From Bacillota bacterium (GTDB taxonomy: Bacteria > Bacillota > Clostridia > Lachnospirales > Lachnospiraceae), in assembly GCA_023423335.1 (NCBI GenBank), contig JAFAFU010000021.1, positions 1-64,000 of the forward strand: a stretch of 64,000 bases of DNA, given 5' to 3'. The notes below the pieces were generated by a model. That model ran no database searches, was not told the DNA's origin, and saw nothing but the letters and a program-made list of their open reading frames with translations. The translations under genes and the position numbers were made by a program. This document shows, one piece after another, positions 17,490 through 25,310 of the stretch. Every line of letters starts with the position of its first letter. Within the stretch, counting starts at the first letter, position 1.

Positions 17490-18014
17490 CTATTGAGATA
17501 AAAACTTGTTATAAAAGCTTCTTCCGATTCTCTGATAGAAGGGTCTCAGAGAGGGTTCTATAATAACATTCAGTAAATCGCTGAAGCCCTCCTCCGTATA
17601 GGGTTCCTCTGAATAAAGGGATGCAATGAAGATATCATACTTTTGAAACAATTCTGTCTTCTTACTCTGATACTCACCCTTATTCCATTGTTTGATGGCA
17701 TCATGGCGGAAGGTTCCTACCGGCTTGTCGAATTTTACCTTCGAATATTCCCTGTCATACCGTAAATTCTTAAAGCCGATGACGGCGCCGTTCGGCCATT
17801 TGGCTGTGATTACGTATTCCGGGGGAAAGATTAAGGTTTTATCCTCCTTCGCCGGAATTACCTTATAGTAAGGTACCGAAACGCAGAGGGTATCCCCGAT
17901 GATATCTGGCATCGGAAGGCCCATTCCCAATCCCATCGGGACCTGCTTCCTGACGATATCGCTCTTATTTAATACTTTTAAAAATTCCTGCATTGTCATA
18001 TCCATTGACTCCAT
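17490..18014 (-). CDS. Hypothetical protein of the dynamin-like operon
   Basis: A 174-residue soluble protein with no recognised family. The N-terminal part is Met- and Gly-rich (VPMGLGMGLPMPDIIGD), then come strand-like segments (VSVPYYKVIPAK, EYVITAKWPNGAVIGFKNLRYD) and a helical C-terminus rich in aromatic residues. Several Met codons near the start (18014, 18005, 17999) compete for the GGTGGAGGG ribosome binding site, so the exact start is open. Short gaps on both sides (14 and 11 bases) place it firmly in the operon between the peptidase-like gene and GTPase 1. Confidence 0.7.
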   Translation of the reverse strand: MESMDMTMQEFLKVLNKSDIVRKQVPMGLGMGLPMPDIIGDTLCVSVPYYKVIPAKEDKTLIFPPEYVITAKWPNGAVIGFKNLRYDREYSKVKFDKPVGTFRHDAIKQWNKGEYQSKKTELFQKYDIFIASLYSEEPYTEEGFSDLLNVIIEPSLRPFYQRIGRSFYNKFLSQ

Positions 18015-18028
18015 ATCCCTCCACCTTT

Positions 18029-19045
18029 CTATACGTATGCTTCTACCATAAGGCAGCCGCTGTCATCCCAGGCATCTACGAATTGATCCACCGGCACCAT
18101 TAGCCCCTGTCCGTCCGGTGTTCCGGAGTCATTCAGGATTACCATCGGTTCTCCGGAGGAATAATCCACTCCGATTACTTCAATCGCATGATTCGGACTG
18201 TTCGGGGTATATATGTCATCATTGTCCCCGTACCAGATTTCATCCCCATCCACAGCGACCACAACTTTACCGCCGTTTTCCAGGGTATTGATAATATCCT
18301 CCATATCATTCTCATAGGTAAGCTCCGTATCCATACCGAGATGATTAAGGATTTTATCCATATCCTCCATGGGGGTGCCATTTTCATCGTACCATCCGTT
18401 TTCTGTGGCAACCTCGATCAATTCCTCGATATCACATTCTTTGCCGGTCAGTCCTTCATAAGCAAACATCTGGGCATAGATTGCACATGGGCCACTATAC
18501 CCCTGATATTCCCAATATTGCATATCCTCACCGGGGTTTCCGATCAATGTATCATAATCGTTCTCCCGGCTGTCCGGATTGAACCTGCTCTCTGAGCTTC
18601 CATAATCGCCCTGATAATCCATATTATTCTGATCATAGTCCCCGAAGGCTTCCTGGTTAAAGAAGGTGTAGATCTCATCCCCGTCATAGACCTCTACTGT
18701 GTCAAAAATGTTATCATGATTAATGTCTTCGCTGAAAACCAGAGTGTCGGCTACCAGATCACCGTCCGTATCTACCATTCTCATCTCGGAATAGTAATCC
18801 ATATAACCGTCGCCGTTCATATCCAGTTCTATAGCCGATGTCTCAAAGATGCCGTCCATGTCCAGATCCCCGGAGTAGAGGAAGGTGTCAATGATGCCGT
18901 CCATGTTGCTGTCAATACCGCTGACCGTCATATCAACCACAAAATCTCCGTTCATATCATATGCGGCCGAGGTTACGATTGCGTCGATAATTCCGTCCCC
19001 GTCCGTATCGATCCCCTGCATATTGAAAGGATTAAAATCATTCAT
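18029..19045 (-). CDS. Ca-loop repeat protein with C39-like cysteine peptidase domain
   Basis: AAGGAGGG before ATG 19045 fixes the start (338 residues); an upstream in-frame ATG at 19141 lacks a site and precedes the promoter. Residues 10-120 hold about seven Asp-rich loops spaced near 15 residues (DTDGDGIIDA, DMNGDFVVDM, DSNMDGIIDT, DLDMDGIFET, DMNGDGYMDY, DTDGDLVADT, DINHDNIFDT), like EF-hand, dockerin or thrombospondin-3 calcium loops. Residues 180-338 resemble a C39-like papain fold: Cys187 in SGPCAIYAQ, His286 in NHAIEVIGVDY and Asp306 in ILNDSG would form the triad. There is no signal peptide, so it should be cytoplasmic. It is the first gene of the dynamin-like operon. Substrate unknown. 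Confidence 0.75.
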   Translation of the reverse strand: MNDFNPFNMQGIDTDGDGIIDAIVTSAAYDMNGDFVVDMTVSGIDSNMDGIIDTFLYSGDLDMDGIFETSAIELDMNGDGYMDYYSEMRMVDTDGDLVADTLVFSEDINHDNIFDTVEVYDGDEIYTFFNQEAFGDYDQNNMDYQGDYGSSESRFNPDSRENDYDTLIGNPGEDMQYWEYQGYSGPCAIYAQMFAYEGLTGKECDIEELIEVATENGWYDENGTPMEDMDKILNHLGMDTELTYENDMEDIINTLENGGKVVVAVDGDEIWYGDNDDIYTPNSPNHAIEVIGVDYSSGEPMVILNDSGTPDGQGLMVPVDQFVDAWDDSGCLMVEAYV

Positions 19046-19070
19046 ATAGGTGCCCTCCTTTTTTAAGGTA

Positions 19071-19098
19071 ATTATATAATTTTGAATCTGCAAGTCAA
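19071..19098 (-). promoter_or_regulatory. Sigma-A-type promoter of the dynamin-like operon
   Basis: On the minus strand TTGACT (19093-19098) and TATAAT (19071-19076) are 16 bases apart, giving a leader of about 20 bases before the ATG at 19045. This is a near-consensus vegetative promoter, so the operon is likely expressed during growth unless repressed. Confidence 0.6.
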
Positions 19099-19175
19099 TG
19101 CCTCCTGCGGAATTGGAGCTCAAAATGTCATTTTTGTACATTTTTGTTTATCTTATACAGCCGTTTTATCATTCA

Positions 19176-19214
19176 AAAAGGAGCCGGAAATCCTGCTTTA
19201 CAGGAACCAACTCC
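19176..19214 (-). terminator. Terminator of the LytTR regulator gene
   Basis: The stem 19180-19214 (GGAG..GG..TCCTG pairing with CAGGA..CC..CTCC) is followed on the minus strand by CTTTTTGA. It separates the regulator gene from the dynamin-like operon promoter. Confidence 0.65.
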
Positions 19215-19222
19215 CTTGTCTC

Positions 19223-19951
19223 CTAATTTCTTACCGCAAACCGTTCAAAAATATCAATGACATCCTTATAATGGGCTTTGCTGATATCGACTTCATCCCC
19301 GTTATTTAATATAAACTGCTTCATTGACTTATCCAGGGTCCTTACATTATTCAGATTGATAATCAGGCTTTTATGACATCTGCAGAAAATATTCTTCGGA
19401 AGTGTCAGACTCACGTCATCCAGCTTTGCCAGAAAGGCATAGGTGTTCCCCGAATCAATTCCATGAACAATCACCTGCCGCTGGACACTTTCAAAATAAT
19501 TGATCCTCTTATAGGGAATCCGGACGATATTTGTCTTAGTCCGGATAACAAAGCTTTGATTCCTGCTTCTTAGCAGAAGGGAACACCGGTATCTCATACC
19601 GGGAAGCAGCTTCCCCGCAAGGAACTCTTCAACGGTAAGCCATTCCGACGGCTTATACCTCATCAGTCTGCTAAAGCCCTCCAGGGTCCCGTTCATCAAA
19701 ATAAGTTCGGTAAGCTGGTTATGTTCCCGAAGACTCATCAGCACCTTCTCCGTAAACTCCATATGATCCAGCGTCAGGCAGACAATATCATAACGGAACG
19801 GATCTTTCTCGATCATCGTTAACAGCTGTTCCCGGTGAAGGATAATATGTAATTCATAGCTGAGCTGGAGTAAATTGAATATCCTGCTGAATTCCTGAAC
19901 GATTTTCTCTTCTCTCTGACGGCTTTCCTCATAAAATACGATTCTTATCAT
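19223..19951 (-). CDS. LytTR-type response regulator with degenerate receiver
   Basis: A 242-residue protein. The C-terminal 100 residues are a LytTR DNA-binding domain (IVRIPYKRINYFESVQRQVIVH, then FCRCHKSLIINLNNVRTL). The N-terminal 120 residues are laid out like a receiver domain, but the phosphoacceptor position in the strand-3 motif (YDIVCLTLDHM, residues 54-64) holds Thr60 instead of the expected Asp. It may thus act without phosphorylation. No histidine kinase is adjacent. It lies directly upstream of the dynamin-like operon in the same orientation and could control it, which is inference. Confidence 0.8.
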   Translation of the reverse strand: MIRIVFYEESRQREEKIVQEFSRIFNLLQLSYELHIILHREQLLTMIEKDPFRYDIVCLTLDHMEFTEKVLMSLREHNQLTELILMNGTLEGFSRLMRYKPSEWLTVEEFLAGKLLPGMRYRCSLLLRSRNQSFVIRTKTNIVRIPYKRINYFESVQRQVIVHGIDSGNTYAFLAKLDDVSLTLPKNIFCRCHKSLIINLNNVRTLDKSMKQFILNNGDEVDISKAHYKDVIDIFERFAVRN

Positions 19952-20084
19952 AGCGGCCTCTTTTGTAACTAACCAGCTTCTTTGCAGAGCAACAAACGGA
20001 TATAGTTAATACTTTAACAATCATGGATTATTATACCATTCCTTGTCGTTTTTTTCAATATCTCTTTTCGCTGATTGATCCCCT

Positions 20085-20654
20085 TCATCTTTCCCTGACC
20101 TGTGTTTTCTTCTTATCGCCCGGTTTTATATAAATCCGGTCAGCCGGAGTATAATGCCTTGCCCGCCATTGGTCCAATAAGATGTCCGTACGGGAGGCAA
20201 CGGTAAACAGAGAATACTGGTTGACGATCCTGTCGTTCACCGAAGGCGGCTCAAAGAACAGAAAATAGCTTTTCTCTCCGCTGTTATTCTGCCTTTTTTC
20301 ATCCTCCAGTTTCTCCAAGGTTTCCAGATCGGGAATGGTTTTATTCAGCATCTCCGTTGTAAATACCGTGGACTTATTCCTCTTTAATTCCTCATAAGGA
20401 ACCCCGGACAGATATTCTGACAGCTTTAGGAAATCAATGCCCCAGATAGCCGCATCCCTGTCATACTTTGTCAGGTCCTCCATGGCAAAATGCAGGGCAA
20501 TAAACGGTGAGAAGGTCCGGTCCAACAATCTTGTCGGGAGTCCATGGTGCTGGGCCAAGGACAGAATGTCCCAGAAACCATATCCGGGCAGGATTTTTGT
20601 ACTGGCATATTTTTTAAAATTACGGATCAGTCCCCCCTTCCGTTCAATCTTGCC
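20085..20654 (-). pseudogene. FRG-domain remnant, N-terminally truncated
   Basis: The frame contains the FRG core AQHHGLPTRLLDRTFSPFIALHFAMEDL in two adjoining parts and a preceding stretch (GGLIRNFKKYA) that also fits the family. The N-terminal F-R-G motif and about 40 residues that normally precede it are absent: the frame begins after a stop codon inside the end of the upstream metallopeptidase gene. No good start exists; a TTG at 20558 would give 157 residues beginning at the core. The usual C-terminal segment of FRG proteins is also not evident after residue 150. FRG domains are found in predicted conflict and toxin proteins. A deletion joining this gene to its neighbour is the simplest reading. 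Confidence 0.65.
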
Positions 20655-21367
20655 TTAATACCCCGCCATCCCGGAAGATATTGGTCCATATAGGACCTAA
20701 ATACCTGGTTATGGCTTCTCTCCAACAGATGCACCAACTCATGGACGACGACATATTCCAGGCACTCCGGCGCTTTCTCCGCCAATTTAAGATTCAGACA
20801 GATTTTCCTTTGTCTGACATTGCAGGTGCCCCATCTGGTTTTCATATCACGGATAGTCCACTCCTGCGCTTTTACTCCTATGATCCGCTCCCATTGGTCG
20901 AACAGGCACGGCAGTCCGGCGCTTAATTCTTCCCGGTACCATTGCTTTAATACCCGTAAACGTTCTTCCGCCCGGCTTTCCGGTTCCGTCTTCTTAATCA
21001 TAAGCAGCAGCTTGTCCCCGGTGCGGATAACCTCATTTTTCTTCCGGGAATACCGTACCTCAAGCGGCAGCCTGCTTCCCCATAAGGGTATCTCTTCTCC
21101 CGACACATATTCCGGTTCTTCTAAGGTGTCGGCGGCACTGCGGGCAAGCAGCCTGTCCTGCTGCCGCCGAATCCATTCTTCCTTCTCCCGGACAAAGCTT
21201 TTAACGGTCTCCTCCGGTATTCCGGCAGGGGCGCTGACGTAGATTCCTCCCGTCGGCGGCAGCACCTTCAGATACATGTTTTTTATCTTCTTTCGTTCCA
21301 CCTGGATGATAAGTCCGTTCACAACCAGGCGGAAGCTTTTCCCTTTTTCTCTTCCTGCCAGCTTCAT
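20627..21367 (-). CDS. YgjP-like M48-type metallopeptidase
   Basis: A 246-residue protein of the DUF45/YgjP family. The zinc motif HELVH is at 209-213, with a further His in RSHN (His219). The upstream motif MKTRWGTCN is also characteristic. The N-terminal half is a beta-rich domain (VNGLIIQVERKKIKNMYLKV). GGGTGAGCGCAT precedes ATG 21367. These proteins are widespread, often next to restriction or conflict genes, and their substrate is unknown. The last codons overlap the FRG remnant in another frame. Confidence 0.85.
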   Translation of the reverse strand: MKLAGREKGKSFRLVVNGLIIQVERKKIKNMYLKVLPPTGGIYVSAPAGIPEETVKSFVREKEEWIRRQQDRLLARSAADTLEEPEYVSGEEIPLWGSRLPLEVRYSRKKNEVIRTGDKLLLMIKKTEPESRAEERLRVLKQWYREELSAGLPCLFDQWERIIGVKAQEWTIRDMKTRWGTCNVRQRKICLNLKLAEKAPECLEYVVVHELVHLLERSHNQVFRSYMDQYLPGWRGIKARLNGRGD

Positions 21368-21385
21368 ATGCGCTCACCCTGTCAG

Positions 21386-22291
21386 TTATTTTTTCTTCTT
21401 ATTATAGGTCCGCTTCTTCTTTGGCTGCGGATTTCCCTTGTTATCTTCCTTGGGCTGGGGCGTATCGGATTTTAAGGATACCCACATGGAACTGTCCTTC
21501 GTATCAATTTCAAGAAAATCAAACTTCTTAAGAAATTTTGATAATTTCGTGTCCCCATAATTTCTGACATCAAAATCAGGATAGCGTTTTACGAGGCGGC
21601 TGCCCAGTTCACCCATGTTCATACTCTGGTCTTCTTCATCCACTTCGTTCATCATCTTTAATATGGCAGCCTTGATTACATTAATATCCGTCATATTCTT
21701 TACATTGTCCCCGCTGTCCTGGGATGCTGAATTTTTCGCAGCCTTGCTGCCGGTGTCGGTCTCGGTATCCGTTTCCTTGCTGCTATCCGTTTTTTTATCC
21801 TTAACAGACTCATTTTTCTTTTGACTATTATCCAGCTCCATACTCTTTTTTTCTGTTTCAGCCAGAACATCCAGGTACTTGAACTGATTGCAGGAAGCGA
21901 TAAAAGGCTTCGGGGTCTTCTTCTCTCCCATCCCCACGATCAGCATACCGGATTCCCGTAACCGGGACGATAGTTTCGTAAAATCACTGTCACTGGATAC
22001 GATACAGAACCCTTCCACATTCCCGGAATACAGGATATCCATAGCATCAATGATCATGGCTGAATCTGTGGCATTCTTACCTACGGTATAACCATACTGC
22101 TGTACCGGCGTGACGGAGTTCTCCAGAAGCACGTCCTTCCAGGAAGCAGCCGTCGGCTTTGTCCAGTCCCCATAAATCCGCTTATAGGTTGCCACACCAT
22201 AATTGGAAATCTCGTCCAGGATATACTTGATATATTTCGCTGATACATTGTCTGCATCAATCAGAACAGCAAACCGTTTGTCACCCAGCAT
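21386..22291 (-). CDS. NYN-domain ribonuclease-like protein with LOTUS/OST-HTH domain
   Basis: A 301-residue protein. Residues 5-150 are a NYN (PIN-like) nuclease domain with its acidic residues in AVLIDADN (Asp12, Asp14), KNATDSAMIIDAMD and SSDSDF. A Ser/Thr/Lys/Asp-rich linker follows (155-195). Residues 205-270 look like a LOTUS/OST-HTH RNA-binding domain (INVIKAAILKMMNE, then MGELGSRLVKRYPDFDVRNYG and LSKFLKKF). The tail is Lys-rich. Such LabA/MARF1-like proteins are expected to cut or bind structured RNA. GGGAGGCAAT precedes ATG 22291, and the gene lies 18 bases before the metallopeptidase gene, so they may be co-transcribed. Confidence 0.85.
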   Translation of the reverse strand: MLGDKRFAVLIDADNVSAKYIKYILDEISNYGVATYKRIYGDWTKPTAASWKDVLLENSVTPVQQYGYTVGKNATDSAMIIDAMDILYSGNVEGFCIVSSDSDFTKLSSRLRESGMLIVGMGEKKTPKPFIASCNQFKYLDVLAETEKKSMELDNSQKKNESVKDKKTDSSKETDTETDTGSKAAKNSASQDSGDNVKNMTDINVIKAAILKMMNEVDEEDQSMNMGELGSRLVKRYPDFDVRNYGDTKLSKFLKKFDFLEIDTKDSSMWVSLKSDTPQPKEDNKGNPQPKKKRTYNKKKK

Positions 22292-22466
22292 ATATTGCCT
22301 CCCATCCCTGTAATGCTTTTTCTTCCATTATATCCATTTACAGTATTTTCGTCTACCTGGAACTTTTATGAATACCCATTGCGGGCAGCATTTGATTGAA
22401 AATCACAGGTTATTCTGATATTATCATTGATATACTATATGCAAAATCAGGAGGAGATCACTTATT

Positions 22467-23534
22467 ATGGATAAGATCAGGTATGCAATCATCGGAAACG
22501 GCTATCGTGCCATGGCTTTTTTGAGGGTAGGTCAAACTCTGCCGGAGTACTTCGAGGTAACCTCCGTGCTGTTTCGAAACCCGGAAAAGGCCGCCAATTT
22601 CTCCAAAACCCACTCCGTTCCGGCTGTTTTGACCATTGAAGACTGCCTTGCTACAAAGCCGGATTACGTTATCGTAGCCATAGGGCGCGATGCGATACCG
22701 GATATGATGAGAAAATTGATGCCCTATGGAGTTCCAATCCTGGTAGAGACTCCGCCGGCCATGAATTATGAGGATCTGATCTCCTTATGGAATGCCTCTG
22801 TTACGTATCATGCAAAAATTCAGGTGGCTGAGCAGTATTTCCTTCACCCGCTTTATCAGGCAAAGTTAAAAGCCCTTTCCGGCGGCATTCTTGGTGAAGT
22901 GAATAATATGACAATATCCTGGGCCCATGACTACCATGGAGTCAGCCTGATCCGGAAGCTGCTTGGTGTTGGCTTTGAAAAAGCTTCCCTCTATGGCAAG
23001 AGGTATCAATTCCCGGTAACGGTAACCGATTCCCGTTATGGTATCCGAACCGGCGGAGATATCATAACTGCAAGCCGCGCCCGTTACGCCTTTGAATTCG
23101 AGAGCGGTAAGGTTGCCTTCTATGATTTTTCTTCCGATGTTCAATACCGATCCAAAATCCGTACCCGGCATTTAAATATCCAGGGTACCCGGGGTGAAAT
23201 GGATGATCTTACGGTCCGCTCCCTGACCCCCGATCACCGGCCGCTCCTGCAGACCTTCCATGTAACTGAGGATATTAACACCCTCTCCACTTATTCTGTT
23301 AATTTGGGGAGTGAATGCCTCTATGTAAATCCCCTGGTTCATGCCAGACTCACGGATGACGAAATCGCCATTGCCCGCTGTCTGTTGGGAATGCGGGACT
23401 ACCTGGTATCCGGAGAGGACTTCTATTCCTTTGCGGAAGGCTGTCAGGATACCTATTTCTTTCTTCTGATGCAGGACGCCTTAAAGCAGCCCAATGTCCC
23501 GATACAGACAAAAGCCCAGCCTTGGAATTATTAG
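22467..23534 (+). CDS. Gfo/Idh/MocA-family oxidoreductase
   Basis: A 355-residue NAD(P)-dependent oxidoreductase-like protein. The N-terminal Rossmann fold is visible (IIGNGYRAMAFLRVG, then PDYVIVAIGRD), and the family motif normally written EKP appears as VETPPAMN. The C-terminal alpha/beta domain follows (EVNNMTISWAHDYHGVSLIRKLLG). GGAGGAGATCACTTATT precedes ATG 22467. The usual catalytic Lys of E-K-P is a Thr here, so it may be a non-dehydrogenase or unusual member. It is transcribed in the same direction as the two S8 proteases, 60 bases ahead. Confidence 0.8.
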   Translation: MDKIRYAIIGNGYRAMAFLRVGQTLPEYFEVTSVLFRNPEKAANFSKTHSVPAVLTIEDCLATKPDYVIVAIGRDAIPDMMRKLMPYGVPILVETPPAMNYEDLISLWNASVTYHAKIQVAEQYFLHPLYQAKLKALSGGILGEVNNMTISWAHDYHGVSLIRKLLGVGFEKASLYGKRYQFPVTVTDSRYGIRTGGDIITASRARYAFEFESGKVAFYDFSSDVQYRSKIRTRHLNIQGTRGEMDDLTVRSLTPDHRPLLQTFHVTEDINTLSTYSVNLGSECLYVNPLVHARLTDDEIAIARCLLGMRDYLVSGEDFYSFAEGCQDTYFFLLMQDALKQPNVPIQTKAQPWNY

Positions 23535-23594
23535 AGTATTATACATTTCCCTCCGCAATATATTATAGTAAGAGCTGCAATGAGAGGGTATTCC

Positions 23595-25298
23595 ATGACA
23601 ACGGAGGAAATGAACCATATTATCAGTGAGGATTATGCTGATTTATTGATAGAATTTGCAGGAATACCGATATCACAGGTGTTTCCTGGCGCTACCGTCA
23701 ATGAGATCAACTTTCTGTTGTCCGTTGTGCATGTTCCGGTAACAGAGATTACCAATCGAACCGTCAAGGAGCTTGGATATGGTTCCATGCCCTCCATCCT
23801 TGGGCTGGTTAGCCAATCCTCCCTCGAAGCCTCCGGCATAACCAGGTTGCGTTCCATTCCGGGCTTTGATTTTCGGGGACAGGGGATTCTGATTGGCATT
23901 ATTGATACCGGAATCGACTATACCAATCCCATTTTCCGACATGCGGACGGTACGACAAGAATCACTTCCATCTGGGATCAGACCATCGTCAGTAATAATC
24001 CGCCGGAGGGATTGTACTATGGAACGGAATTCACCGGGGACCAGATTAATCTGGCATTGATGAGCGATAATCCTTATGATATTGTCCCCTCCATGGATAC
24101 AAACGGACATGGCACTATGATTGCCGGGATTGCAGGCGGTAATGAGGTCCCGGAAAGTAATTTTTACGGAGTTGCAACCGATGCCGAATACGTAATTGTA
24201 AAGCTGAAGCCTGCCAAGCGATATCTGAAGAATTTCTTTTTCATCCCGGAGGATGCCGTAGGCTTTCAGGAAAATGATGTTGCCTTTGCTTTGAATTATT
24301 TAAACCGTGTATATAACCGTGAAAAAAAACCTATGGCAATTTGTATCGCCGTAGATACCTCCCAGAGCTCCCATGACGGCAGAGGAACCTTGAGTACCTA
24401 TTTATCCAGCTTTGCCGAGACGGACGGTATTGCCGTAATCATTCCCGCAGGAAATGAAGGGAATGCCAGAAGGCATTATTATGGGATGGTCAACCGGTCC
24501 ATCGGATATGATACTGTCGAGCTTAATGTCGGAGGAAACGAAGACGGATTTTCCATGGAGCTTTGGGGACGCCACCCCGGATTATTTTCCGTCGATATCC
24601 TGTCACCCTCCGGCGAATATATTCCCCGAATTGATGTGGGGAAGGATGAATATCAGGAATTGTCTTTCATTTTCGAACCGACCATAATACACTTGGATTA
24701 TCAGATGGTAGAATCCCAGAGCGGTGACCAGTTGATACTGATGCGTTTCAGCAACCCCTCTCCCGGAATCTGGAGATTCAGAGTTTACGAACGGGGTGAC
24801 ATTTCCAGGGGCTTCGATATCTGGCTGCCGATGGAGGGGTTTATATCAAACAGTACCTATTTCATCCGATCCGATCCCTATACTACGGTACTTACTCTTG
24901 CTTCGACACTGGTACCGGTTATTACGACGGCTTATGACCATACCAACGACAGTCTCTATATCAACTCAAGCAGGGGATATACCAGGGCGAATGATATCAA
25001 TCCCAGTCTCGCCGCACCCGGAGTGAATGTGACCGGTCCGACCTTAAGTCATGGCTTTGCAGAGTTTTCGGGAACCAGCGTGGCCGCGGCACATACGACC
25101 GGCGTAGCCGCAATTCTTTTGGAATGGGGTATTGTAAGGGGGCATCTGTCCGATATGAGTACTCTTGAAATGAAGAAATTGATGATACGCGGAGCCAGAA
25201 GATCTTCCGAGCTGATATATCCGAACCGTGACTGGGGTTTTGGAATACTGGATCTTTATAATATATTAGACAGCCTGCGTACCGGTCTGATCCGATAG
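23595..25298 (+). CDS. Subtilisin-like S8 protease 1 (Csp-like)
   Basis: GAGAGGG before ATG 23595 sets the start (567 residues). The catalytic triad is intact: Asp104 (GIIDTGIDYTNP), His172 (NGHGTMIAG) and Ser495 (SGTSVAAAH). Between His and Ser lies a large insertion with a jelly-roll-like part. There is no Sec signal. The layout matches the Csp/S8 family of Clostridia, whose members activate cortex-lytic enzyme during germination; many Lachnospiraceae carry such genes with broader or unknown roles. The next gene is a homologue, 12 bases downstream, showing tandem duplication. Confidence 0.88.
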   Translation: MTTEEMNHIISEDYADLLIEFAGIPISQVFPGATVNEINFLLSVVHVPVTEITNRTVKELGYGSMPSILGLVSQSSLEASGITRLRSIPGFDFRGQGILIGIIDTGIDYTNPIFRHADGTTRITSIWDQTIVSNNPPEGLYYGTEFTGDQINLALMSDNPYDIVPSMDTNGHGTMIAGIAGGNEVPESNFYGVATDAEYVIVKLKPAKRYLKNFFFIPEDAVGFQENDVAFALNYLNRVYNREKKPMAICIAVDTSQSSHDGRGTLSTYLSSFAETDGIAVIIPAGNEGNARRHYYGMVNRSIGYDTVELNVGGNEDGFSMELWGRHPGLFSVDILSPSGEYIPRIDVGKDEYQELSFIFEPTIIHLDYQMVESQSGDQLILMRFSNPSPGIWRFRVYERGDISRGFDIWLPMEGFISNSTYFIRSDPYTTVLTLASTLVPVITTAYDHTNDSLYINSSRGYTRANDINPSLAAPGVNVTGPTLSHGFAEFSGTSVAAAHTTGVAAILLEWGIVRGHLSDMSTLEMKKLMIRGARRSSELIYPNRDWGFGILDLYNILDSLRTGLIR

Positions 25299-25310
25299 GA
25301 GGGACGGCAT

